Assembly (NCBI GenBank): GCA_037443105.1
Contig: JBBIOZ010000051.1
Coordinates: 1-11,699 of the forward strand
DNA: 11,699 nucleotides
Direction: 5' to 3'
Source of the DNA: JAWCLZ01 sp037443105
Lineage (GTDB): Archaea > Halobacteriota > JAWCLZ01
Position 1 is the stretch's first letter. Each line of letters starts with the position of its first letter. A model generated the notes under the pieces. The model was not told the DNA's origin. It made no database searches and saw nothing but the letters and a program-made list of their open reading frames with translations. Positions 1-6,276 of the stretch are shown piece by piece. Position numbers and translations under genes: made by a program.

Positions 1-61
1 ATTCCACCAAAGAAAGTTTTATATTAGCTCCTCCAATATCAAGGCCTATGATTCGAAGCAT
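1..61 (-). CDS. mfnF: MfnF-like ASKHA-fold kinase (methanofuran biosynthesis), N-terminal fragment
   Basis: Only the first 20 codons lie in the window; the gene continues beyond base 1. The ATG at 61-59 opens a peptide starting MLRIIGLDIGGANIKLSL. The GLDIGGANIK segment is the phosphate-1 loop of ASKHA (sugar kinase/hydantoinase-like) proteins and closely matches the start of the 'H4MPT-linked C1 transfer pathway protein' family, known in methanogens as MfnF. MfnF joins the aminomethylfuran phosphate unit to glutamyl-tyramine during methanofuran synthesis. The start codon lies inside the end of mfnD, giving a 16-base overlap (46-61), so the two are probably translationally coupled. The call rests on the P-loop plus this neighbour; another ASKHA kinase is possible because so little is visible. 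Confidence 0.68.
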   Translation of the reverse strand, partial: MLRIIGLDIGGANIKLSLVE

Positions 62-1263
62 TTCCCCTCCTTCAATATGCGATATATCCCCTTTCTCGCA
101 GCTGCCAGTGCTGAGGCTACGCTTCTCTTGCTTCTCCCGAAGAAGCTAATAAATGCAAGCGTTTCACCTTTATTGATGTATTCATTGATCGCTAGAGGCG
201 GGCTAGCTATGCCTTTTAAGCTCCATATAGCTTTCACGATTTCCTCGGTTATAAATATCTTACAGGGCGATGTAATGCGCTCGATTGCAGCAAAGCCTTT
301 TTCCTCGATTCTTTCCGGTAGTTTCCCTTCAAACACAGCTTCGCAGATGGCTTTAACAATATTAATCCCTGCCACTTTACCAGCGATTATGCAAGAAGTA
401 GTGAGCCTAGGATTTATCTCCACGATGTAAACCTTATCCTCGGTTAAAATCATGTCAACACCTGCATATCCTCTGAGTCCAGGTATGCTTAAAACTGCTC
501 TTCGAGCAGCTTCTTTTGCTTCTTGCTCAAGAGTGTGATGTAAAGGCGCTGAATTGCCTAAGTATTTCAAGCCTCCATTTCCAATGATTTTCTGAGAATT
601 CAGCGTAAGCACTACCCCCCTATTATTTGAATCGCAAATCACGCCAGCGCTGGCGTGCTTCCCTTTGATATATTCCTCAGCGAGAAAGTACTTCAATTTA
701 GTCTCCTGCTTTGCCTTATTTATAGCTGCTTTCAGCTCAGTTTTTTTCCTTGCAATGCTTATACCACTAGCTCCAACGCCATCAACTGGTTTGATGATGA
801 AAGGATATTTAATATTAATTATATCTTTTAACCTTTTCTCAGCCAATTGAAAAGCAATTTTTTTAAAATCCGGAGTGTTAATATTTTTCGACTTCAGCAG
901 TTCATTAGTTTTTGCTTTATCGCCAGCTATTTTTATCCCCATTGAAGTGCATCCCAGCAGTGGAATTCTGGCTTTTTCCACCTCTTTTGCAAGTTTATAG
1001 AGAATGAGATCTGTTTCAGGTGCAATTATCAACACCCCATCCACCTGTTTGAGAGCTGCATTAAAATTTAATTCCACCTCAACTTCTGGTATGAGTTCAA
1101 GTTTTGCAATGCGCGGATCAAGGAGTGTTACAGCTTCAAAATTTGATTCTCTAGCTTCGCGAATTGCAAAGTTAAGCATTGCAAAACCTTCAGTTAGAAG
1201 AGAGCTCGCTCCAGCTCCAGCAATACCACTACTTGCATATTCAAAGATTAAAATGCGCTTCAT
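46..1263 (-). CDS. mfnD: Tyramine--L-glutamate ligase, ATP-grasp family (methanofuran biosynthesis)
   Basis: This 405-residue ATP-grasp protein is best read as MfnD, which ligates glutamate to tyramine to give gamma-glutamyltyramine, the core of methanofuran. Visible features: an N-terminal pre-ATP-grasp region starting MKRILIFEYASSG, a DK...TN motif near residues 115-120, the glycine-rich ATP loop KPVDGVGASGI at about 158-168, AEEYIKG at 195-201, and the metal/ATP-binding EINPR at 282-286. Roughly residues 310-405 form a C-terminal extension after the core fold. The ATG at 1263 lacks a clear Shine-Dalgarno and lies 8 bases after the Cys-rich gene's stop, which suggests coupled translation. 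The downstream neighbour is an mfnF-like gene overlapping by 16 bases, which strongly supports the pathway assignment. The less specific alternative is an uncharacterised ATP-grasp ligase. Confidence 0.85.
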   Translation of the reverse strand: MKRILIFEYASSGIAGAGASSLLTEGFAMLNFAIREARESNFEAVTLLDPRIAKLELIPEVEVELNFNAALKQVDGVLIIAPETDLILYKLAKEVEKARIPLLGCTSMGIKIAGDKAKTNELLKSKNINTPDFKKIAFQLAEKRLKDIINIKYPFIIKPVDGVGASGISIARKKTELKAAINKAKQETKLKYFLAEEYIKGKHASAGVICDSNNRGVVLTLNSQKIIGNGGLKYLGNSAPLHHTLEQEAKEAARRAVLSIPGLRGYAGVDMILTEDKVYIVEINPRLTTSCIIAGKVAGINIVKAICEAVFEGKLPERIEEKGFAAIERITSPCKIFITEEIVKAIWSLKGIASPPLAINEYINKGETLAFISFFGRSKRSVASALAAARKGIYRILKEGKCFES

Positions 1264-1271
1264 GAATAAAA

Positions 1272-1604
1272 TTAATGTGCTGCAAGATAAGGCGGGTGAT
1301 GATAAACCTCTTCACATACTTTTAAACAGCTCTCACAGAGCTTCTTGGTTATCAACACCGGTTCTGGAACTTCTGGTTTAGGAATTTGAACAGCATATAC
1401 TTGAAGCGATGAACCGCAAAGGTCACATTTTCCTAGGCCAAGCTTGCTCAAAGTATCAAACTTTTTATATGCTTCGTGGCAGGCGGTTAAGCAGCTCTTG
1501 CACAATCCTCTCCAGACACCCCTAGGATATGCCATTCTGGGGGTATTTACCTTAACCGGTATGCAGGTAGGCACGGCCACCAAGCAAATATCACAATCGG
1601 CCAT
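1272..1604 (-). CDS. Duplicated Cys-rich (zinc-ribbon-like) small protein, function unknown
   Basis: A soluble protein of 110 residues with no family I recognise. It contains two copies of one metal-binding-like module. The first is C4-x2-C7, then 27 residues, then C35-x2-C38-x3-C42. The second is C60-x2-C63, then 26 residues, then C90-x2-C93-x3-C97. The second half of each copy is similar (LCKSCLTACHEAY versus LCESCLKVCEEVY). Such paired CxxC knuckles usually bind zinc, though an Fe-S role cannot be excluded. I place the start at the ATG at 1604 because GGAGG lies 6 bases before it (1615-1611); an in-frame start at 1628 would add eight residues (MSLYRRNK) with no better site. It sits 8 bases upstream of mfnD and 51 bases downstream of prs, so it may be co-transcribed with the methanofuran genes. 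Confidence 0.78.
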   Translation of the reverse strand: MADCDICLVAVPTCIPVKVNTPRMAYPRGVWRGLCKSCLTACHEAYKKFDTLSKLGLGKCDLCGSSLQVYAVQIPKPEVPEPVLITKKLCESCLKVCEEVYHHPPYLAAH

Positions 1605-1610
1605 CTTATT

Positions 1611-1650
1611 CCTCCGATATAAACTCAATTGGCAAAAAGGATGATAAATA
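1611..1650 (-). promoter_or_regulatory. Possible internal promoter and Shine-Dalgarno before the Cys-rich/mfnDF genes
   Basis: The 51-base gap after prs is AT-rich on the minus strand and contains TATTTATC (about 1646-1639), which resembles an archaeal TATA box. A start about 25 bases downstream would fall just before the GGAGG at 1615-1611 that serves the Cys-rich gene. The mfn genes could therefore be transcribed separately from the prs/ABC operon. The Shine-Dalgarno is clear; the promoter is only a suggestion. Confidence 0.35.
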
Positions 1651-1655
1651 CTTTT

Positions 1656-2522
1656 TCAAATTTTATAACTCAATGCATTCGCTATCAATGGTGCAACACT
1701 CACCACGCCCGTGCTCTTTTCAAGGGTATCGGTGGAAATTACTTCTTTCACTCCTGAGCTGTAAAGTTTAGAAAGAGCAGCCCCAGCTAGAACTGCGTGC
1801 ACGCAAGCCACATATATCCCTCTCGCTCCCTGCAATTTCAATAGCTTTGCTGCCTCTAGGATTGTTCCACCGGTTGAGATTATATCGTCTATGAGCACGA
1901 TATCCCTCCCTTCAACGCTAAGCTTTTTAGACTTAATCTCAACCTTCTCTGCGCTTAAGCGCGTTTTCGCCAAACAGTCATATTCCAGATCAAATTTTCC
2001 CGCCACAGCCTCTGCAAGTTTAACTGCGCCTTCATCAGGAGCTATTAATACTGGATTTTCAATGATTTTTGAAAGATATTCTCCAAGAAGAGGAGATGCA
2101 TCTAAATCTTGAGCTGGACATTTGAAAAATTGCAGCACTTTTTTATTATGTATGTTAATTGTAAATATTCTATCCACCTCCAGTGCTCTTGCCATTGCCC
2201 TTGCACTAATCGCTTCACCCTGCTGAAAGCGTCTATCCTGTCTTGCATATCCAAAATATGGTACTATAGCTGTTATCTTCGCTCCCTCGCAAGCATCTAT
2301 AAGCTGAAGAAGGTGAATGAATTCACCATCGTTTGGAGTGCTTTGAATGATTGCAATTTCACCTGCGACCTCGCCTAATACTCGAGTATAAACTTCCCCG
2401 TCTGGAAACCGCTTGAACTCAAGGTCGAGGAGGTCACATCTCAGCAGTTTTGCAACCTTTGCAGCTAGATTTTGAGAAGCATGTCCGCCTACGATTTTCA
2501 ATCTATCGCAAGTAGATTTCAT
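1656..2522 (-). CDS. prs: Ribose-phosphate pyrophosphokinase (PRPP synthase)
   Basis: Makes PRPP from ribose 5-phosphate and ATP for nucleotide, histidine and tryptophan synthesis; cytoplasmic. The 288-residue length is typical of archaeal Prs. Motifs: RFPDGEVY at 38-45, the ATP flexible-loop region RQDRRFQQGE at 94-103, the KTR catalytic segment at 186-188, and the PRPP-binding loop DIVLIDDIISTGGT at 207-220. The metal-site motif normally written D-x-H reads N-I-H here (123-125), so the usual Asp is Asn. I chose ATG 2522 because GGAG lies 6 bases upstream and the protein then begins MKSTCDRLKIVGG, close to other Prs N-termini; ATG 2528 and TTG 2543 are alternatives. The start lies inside the preceding gene (overlap 2503-2522), indicating coupled translation with the ABC-transporter cluster. 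Confidence 0.95.
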   Translation of the reverse strand: MKSTCDRLKIVGGHASQNLAAKVAKLLRCDLLDLEFKRFPDGEVYTRVLGEVAGEIAIIQSTPNDGEFIHLLQLIDACEGAKITAIVPYFGYARQDRRFQQGEAISARAMARALEVDRIFTINIHNKKVLQFFKCPAQDLDASPLLGEYLSKIIENPVLIAPDEGAVKLAEAVAGKFDLEYDCLAKTRLSAEKVEIKSKKLSVEGRDIVLIDDIISTGGTILEAAKLLKLQGARGIYVACVHAVLAGAALSKLYSSGVKEVISTDTLEKSTGVVSVAPLIANALSYKI

Positions 2523-2967
2523 CTTCATCTCCACGGTAGCCAATTAACTCAGCATATCTACCCCAGTTGATGATCACTCTGAAATATCCCTCTAAATTTC
2601 GCGTTGATATTTTCCTTTTAATTATTTCAAGAGCAGCGATCTTGCTCAGCTTATGTTCCCTTGCATTTTTCAAAGAATCAATTATATCTTGAAAAATCTC
2701 AAGCTTGGAGATTTGCTCTTTGAATATCAATTTCCGCTGATCGATATTGCTCCTCACCAGAGTATTTCCAAGTTCAGTTAGCTTTATATTTCCATCGTGG
2801 ACGATTACAAAACCAAGCAATTCTGCTGCATGAATAGCTGGCAAAATCTCATCCAGTTCCAGGTCGAAATCGCTTGCAAGTTGAGCAGCATCGCATTCCC
2901 CACTGCAGTCATTAACTGCTTCTATCAATCCTATTATTTCACTTGTTGTAGCTTTAGGTAAGAGCAT
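2503..2967 (-). CDS. Standalone AAA-associated C-terminal domain protein (partner of the NitT/TauT ATPase)
   Basis: This 154-residue protein resembles the 'AAA-associated' domain (AAA_assoc_C) normally fused to the C-terminus of archaeal and bacterial nitrate/sulfonate-type ABC ATPases. Recognisable stretches are EIIGLIEAV near residue 10, the LLGF helix near 50, IKLTELG with a following RSNIDQRKLIF segment at about 61-82, and the terminal INWGRYAELIGY at about 133-144. The first 70 residues have the look of a winged helix. Here it is a separate gene, 11 bases downstream of the ATPase stop, with its own ATG and an AAGGAT Shine-Dalgarno 7 bases before it. It probably works in trans with the adjacent ATPase as a regulatory domain. 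Whether this is a genuine gene fission or a recent frameshift/assembly error cannot be decided from sequence alone, though the independent ribosome-binding site favours fission. Confidence 0.82.
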   Translation of the reverse strand: MLLPKATTSEIIGLIEAVNDCSGECDAAQLASDFDLELDEILPAIHAAELLGFVIVHDGNIKLTELGNTLVRSNIDQRKLIFKEQISKLEIFQDIIDSLKNAREHKLSKIAALEIIKRKISTRNLEGYFRVIINWGRYAELIGYRGDEDEIYLR

Positions 2968-2978
2968 ATTACTATCCT

Positions 2979-3728
2979 TTACACTATGAGGGAATAAATT
3001 TTATCAACCCAGTCGTAAAATGCTGGATCATTTCTAATTCTAGGCCTAGGTAAATCCACTTTTAAATCTGCAATTATTCTACCTGGCCTGTGGGAAAGCA
3101 CAATGATTCTGTTGGCTAAATAAACTGCTTCCTCTATATTATGGGTAACCATGAGCACTGCATCTGGAGGCAGCGCTCTATTTTCCCAGAGCATGAGCAC
3201 TTCATCCCTTAAATTTTGAGATGTCAACGCATCAAGAGATGAAAATGGTTCATCCATGCAGAGCAAAACCGGCTCAACAGCCAAAGCCCTTGCGAGGCCA
3301 ACGCGCTGTTTCATCCCGCCTGAAAGCTCCCGGGGATAGGCATCTTCAAATCCATCCAGTCCAACCATATCTATATATTTTCTAGCTCTCCTCACCATCT
3401 CCTCCCTCGGCATATTCATTCCTTCCAGTCCAAGCTCAACATTTTCCATAACGGTGAGCCAAGGTAGAAGTGCAAATGATTGAAAAACCATTGCTACTCT
3501 TGGATTATCAGCTCTTATGGGCTCTCCCTTGAATAGCACTGTGCCAGTTGTTGGCTTTTCCAAACCCACGATTATACGCAGCAAAGTGGATTTTCCACAG
3601 CCACTGGGACCAACGACTACAATGAAATCGTTATCCTCGATATTAAAAGAAATGCTATCCAGTACTTCGATGGATTTATGGTCAAAATTATAGGTCTTGC
3701 TGATTCCCCTGATTTCCATGATTACCAT
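2979..3728 (-). CDS. ABC transporter ATP-binding protein, nitrate/sulfonate/taurine (SsuB/TauB) type
   Basis: A cytoplasmic ATPase of 249 residues that would power the duplicated permease encoded just upstream. All core motifs are intact: Walker A GPSGCGKST at about 41-49, the Q-loop in MVFQSFALLPW near 80-90, the ABC signature LSGGMKQR at about 134-141, Walker B VLLCMDEP near 155-161 followed by the D-loop SSLDA, and the switch His in VTHNIEEA near 194-201. The LPWLTVMENV and LSGGMKQRVGLARAL wording is typical of the NitT/TauT family. The ATG at 3728 has GGGAG 4 bases upstream; ATG 3719 is an alternative. The usual AAA-associated C-terminal domain is missing and is encoded by the next gene. 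The substrate (anion, sulfonate, or another small molecule) cannot be told from the ATPase. Confidence 0.93.
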   Translation of the reverse strand: MVIMEIRGISKTYNFDHKSIEVLDSISFNIEDNDFIVVVGPSGCGKSTLLRIIVGLEKPTTGTVLFKGEPIRADNPRVAMVFQSFALLPWLTVMENVELGLEGMNMPREEMVRRARKYIDMVGLDGFEDAYPRELSGGMKQRVGLARALAVEPVLLCMDEPFSSLDALTSQNLRDEVLMLWENRALPPDAVLMVTHNIEEAVYLANRIIVLSHRPGRIIADLKVDLPRPRIRNDPAFYDWVDKIYSLIV

Positions 3729-3737
3729 ATAACTCCC

Positions 3738-5321
3738 TCACATTTCAATTTTATATTTCATTTCTACTTTTTTATAAAGACTGCGCCAGATGAATTTATT
3801 GATCAAAAAAATTGTTATAACCATGCTGATCAAAGATAAGAATACCATCTTTGGATTTGGATCTATGAATGTGCTTTTGCTTAGCAGATAGCCAATGCCA
3901 AAAGCATAGTAGATTTGACCGCCGAAAACCACAAATTCTGAAACAATCAAAGCATTCCAGCCTCCCCCCCAGGCAGTTATACTACCTGTTATCAGCGAAG
4001 GGAACATCCCGGGGAGGAGAATTTTTTTCCAGAATAGCCACCGCTTTATCCCAAAAGAGTAAGCTGCTTCCTCGATATCAACTGGAATGCTTTTAACTCC
4101 TGCAATGAGGTTGAATAGCAGATACCACTGCATCCCGGTCAAGATCAATATAATCGCTGGGATATCCATGGTGCCTGTGAATCGAATTAATAGCAGTACA
4201 ATTAAAGGAAAAAGTGCAACCGCAGGTATGGATGCTGCAATCTCAATGAGTGGAATTAAATATCTCGAAGCTCTTTCACGCTTAGCTATAAAAACAGCTA
4301 TGGGTAGAGACCAAGAGAGGCAGAGTAGATAAGCTGCAAGCAATCTCGCCATTGAAAGTAATATTGCTTGTGGGATGAGATAAGCATCACTTGGTAAGGG
4401 ACCTGTTAAAATCGATGGAATTTTTACAGCAGCATTAGCTATTACATTTACAATTAATGCGATGAAGAGGATGTAAAATGAAATTTTCACCGCCTTTAAT
4501 GCTTTTTCATGCTTTAAAATCTCTTTGGAGATCTGAGTCATTATGCTTCCAGCAGTTTCAAAGATTTGAAGCCAGTAGTATGAGATTTTTGATATCAAGT
4601 TTAAAATTGATAGATTACTTGTTTTTTTCCTACCGCCTATATATTCATATTTAAAATTCTCCGACCAAATTGAGAGGGGACGCCAGACAAACAATTCTAA
4701 AATCACTATAATGAAAATCAATATAGCTAGACCAGCGAGCAGCGCATTTAAGTCGCCCTTTATGGAAGAATCCATCAAGTAGCTGCCAATCCCAGCCAGT
4801 TTATAGATATCTGAACCAGTGGTTATTATTTCGCATGCAATCAAGAAGTACCATCCACCGGCCCAAGACATCATACTGTTATACACAAGTTTAGGGATGC
4901 ACGCTGGAAAGATCAATTTAACAAATTTTCGAATACCAGTTATGCCAAAGGAATCCATAGCATCATTTAAATCTTTGGGAATAGTGATGATTGCTTCATA
5001 AACCCCAAATGCCAAATTCCAAGCTTGACCAGTGAATATCAAAAAAATGGCAGCAAGTTCGATACCGACAGCACTTCCTTGGAATAGTGCTATGAAGAAT
5101 AACACTGCCGCTGGGAAAAAACCAAGTACTGGCACTGATTGAAGTACATCCAGCACTGGAAGCATTAATTTTTCTGCTTTCTTATTTGTAGCTGCTACGT
5201 AGCCATAGACTATTGAAAAGGCTAGGGAAATTAAGTAGGCGAGGAACATTCGATAAAGCGAAGAGAAAGCGTAAAATGGCAGTAAGGGAATTTCAGCAAT
5301 TACAGAACTGAAAAAATACAA
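3738..5321 (-). CDS. Duplicated ABC permease (two fused BPD-type domains), anion/NitT-TauT type
   Basis: An integral membrane protein of 527 residues made of two permease domains in one chain, roughly residues 15-215 and 275-515, joined by a charged linker at about 217-275. Each half has the EAA loop that contacts the ATPase: one around 109-145 (YEAIITIPKDLNDAMDSFG...), the other around 408-445 (GVKSIPVDIEEAAYSFGIK...). DVLQSVPVLGFFP and its counterpart IAASIPAVALFP mark equivalent helices. This matches the 'ABC-type anion transport, duplicated permease' group. The start is uncertain. TTG 5321 is the first start codon after an in-frame TGA-TAA pair (5333-5328) and has no clear ribosome-binding site, and the first helix looks short. 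The next ATG is at residue 25. The gene lies 9 bases before the ATPase gene. No substrate-binding protein gene is visible. Confidence 0.9.
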   Translation of the reverse strand: MYFFSSVIAEIPLLPFYAFSSLYRMFLAYLISLAFSIVYGYVAATNKKAEKLMLPVLDVLQSVPVLGFFPAAVLFFIALFQGSAVGIELAAIFLIFTGQAWNLAFGVYEAIITIPKDLNDAMDSFGITGIRKFVKLIFPACIPKLVYNSMMSWAGGWYFLIACEIITTGSDIYKLAGIGSYLMDSSIKGDLNALLAGLAILIFIIVILELFVWRPLSIWSENFKYEYIGGRKKTSNLSILNLISKISYYWLQIFETAGSIMTQISKEILKHEKALKAVKISFYILFIALIVNVIANAAVKIPSILTGPLPSDAYLIPQAILLSMARLLAAYLLCLSWSLPIAVFIAKRERASRYLIPLIEIAASIPAVALFPLIVLLLIRFTGTMDIPAIILILTGMQWYLLFNLIAGVKSIPVDIEEAAYSFGIKRWLFWKKILLPGMFPSLITGSITAWGGGWNALIVSEFVVFGGQIYYAFGIGYLLSKSTFIDPNPKMVFLSLISMVITIFLINKFIWRSLYKKVEMKYKIEM

Positions 5322-5440
5322 AAGAAATTATCAGATCGCTCGTTTGCTCACCCCAACATGTTACTGTTGCTCATGATTATAAGGATTTCGTTGCTTCTCA
5401 AAAATTAATTGCGTTTCCTTAATTCCCTTCGATGTGCAGT

Positions 5441-5456
5441 ATTATTATAATTTTTT
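5441..5456 (+). promoter_or_regulatory. AT-rich promoter region for the RAM-domain gene, in the 5322-5511 divergent gap
   Basis: The 190-base divergent gap between the permease and the RAM-domain gene holds no gene I can support. On the plus strand ATTATTATAATTTTTT resembles an archaeal TATA element; initiation about 25 bases further on would leave a leader of roughly 40 bases before ATG 5512. On the minus strand no obvious TATA sits at the right distance from TTG 5321, so the ABC operon's promoter is not located. A small out-of-frame ATG at 5374 (minus) gives only eight codons. Confidence 0.35.
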
Positions 5457-5511
5457 CAAATTAAAACTAGGGCTAAAGCTTAAGTAGATGGGTGGGATAT
5501 GAATAGGCTAT

Positions 5512-5748
5512 ATGCCAATTGGAATTGTGCTTATCAACGTTGAAACCGGCAAGGACCGCGAGGTTTATGAAAAATTAATTAAAAAATTCAAGGAAGTCTA
5601 CTTCTTATTTGGCAAATATGACCTGATAATTAAGCTGGAGGTAAAGGACTTCGACGAACTCAGCGAAATCGTTTTCAATGAGATCAGAACCATCGATGGA
5701 ATCAAGTCAACCATGACTCTGGCTGGCACCAGTCTGCCTGATAAATAG
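5512..5748 (+). CDS. Standalone Lrp/AsnC ligand-binding (RAM) domain protein
   Basis: A 78-residue protein that is the alpha/beta ligand-binding half of Lrp/AsnC regulators without the DNA-binding helix-turn-helix. The family pattern is clear: a first strand IGIVLINVETG (3-13), a helix to about residue 27, then VYFLFGKYDLIIKLEVKDFDEL (29-50), and the C-terminal strand region IDGIKSTMTLAG (61-72). Such standalone RAM proteins form ring-like oligomers, bind amino acids, and may partner full-length Lrp regulators or enzymes. It is monocistronic, divergent from the ABC operon and convergent with the sms-linked gene, 20 bases away. ATG 5512 follows a weak AGG at 5 bases; no upstream in-frame start adds a helix-turn-helix, so the short form is genuine rather than truncated by start choice. 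Confidence 0.88.
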   Translation: MPIGIVLINVETGKDREVYEKLIKKFKEVYFLFGKYDLIIKLEVKDFDELSEIVFNEIRTIDGIKSTMTLAGTSLPDK

Positions 5749-5768
5749 AAGCTCTGTTCGATAAGTAG

Positions 5769-6272
5769 CTATTCCAATTCGATCTCCATCTTCCCGGCTT
5801 CAACCACAACCTTTTTTGCATACTTCCGCATGAAGGGGCGCTTCGACCTAGCACCAGAGAAAACCTCTCTGCCTTCTTTTTTAAGTGCTTTCTTGCTAAA
5901 GTCCTCGATCGTGGAGCTGCACTGCGATAGGAGCAAACCAGCTAGATTCTCCTCAAAATTCAAAGCTGGGTAGCGCTGTGCAATGAATTGCTTTAAATCT
6001 TCGGCTGTAACCACAACAATTTTCTCTCCCAAGCTAATTATAATTTTCTCTCGGGTTGCCTCCAAGCGATTTATGAATCTATGGAGGTTGGAAAAAATAA
6101 ACTGGATATTTTCCTCTACTTCAAATTCCCTTGGCAGAGCTTTTGCATTTTTCAGCTTCTCAATTAGACATGGTGTTAGGAAGGGATCAGGCCTTGAAAA
6201 AAGGGAATGTATTAAATTAAGCTGTATACCGAGATGATCCATTATCTCTGCTCTGGTGATTTCAATTTTCAT
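5769..6272 (-). CDS. Unknown 167-residue protein, last gene of the sms operon
   Basis: I do not recognise this protein. It is soluble-looking, with no signal peptide or membrane helix. The first 80 residues are rich in helix-forming and hydrophobic residues (LNLIHSLFSRPDPFL, FIFSNLHRFINRLEA). A short beta-like stretch follows, IIISLGEKIVVVTAEDL (about 78-94). The C-terminal 40 residues are strongly basic (KKALKKEGREVF, KRPFMRKYAKKV) and end in an acidic tail. There are only two cysteines, so it is not an obvious Fe-S carrier by itself. Its ATG at 6272 is 4 bases after the smsB stop, with a weak GTGAT-type site across the junction, so it is almost certainly co-translated with smsB. An accessory role in Fe-S assembly is inferred from position only. 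Confidence 0.75.
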   Translation of the reverse strand: MKIEITRAEIMDHLGIQLNLIHSLFSRPDPFLTPCLIEKLKNAKALPREFEVEENIQFIFSNLHRFINRLEATREKIIISLGEKIVVVTAEDLKQFIAQRYPALNFEENLAGLLLSQCSSTIEDFSKKALKKEGREVFSGARSKRPFMRKYAKKVVVEAGKMEIELE

Positions 6273-6276
6273 ATCA

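Noticed and set aside
1004..1381. Plus-strand frame of 125 codons over mfnD and the Cys-rich gene
   Set aside because: Serine/alanine-rich antisense shadow spanning two recognised genes, with no motif of its own.
5348..5374. Eight-codon minus-strand frame upstream of the permease, possible leader peptide
   Set aside because: No amino-acid bias, terminator or attenuator structure accompanies it; a chance ATG is as likely.
5499..5543. Short ATG-initiated frame (14 codons) overlapping the start of the RAM-domain gene
   Set aside because: Out of frame, very short and without a well-spaced ribosome site; the RAM frame explains the region.
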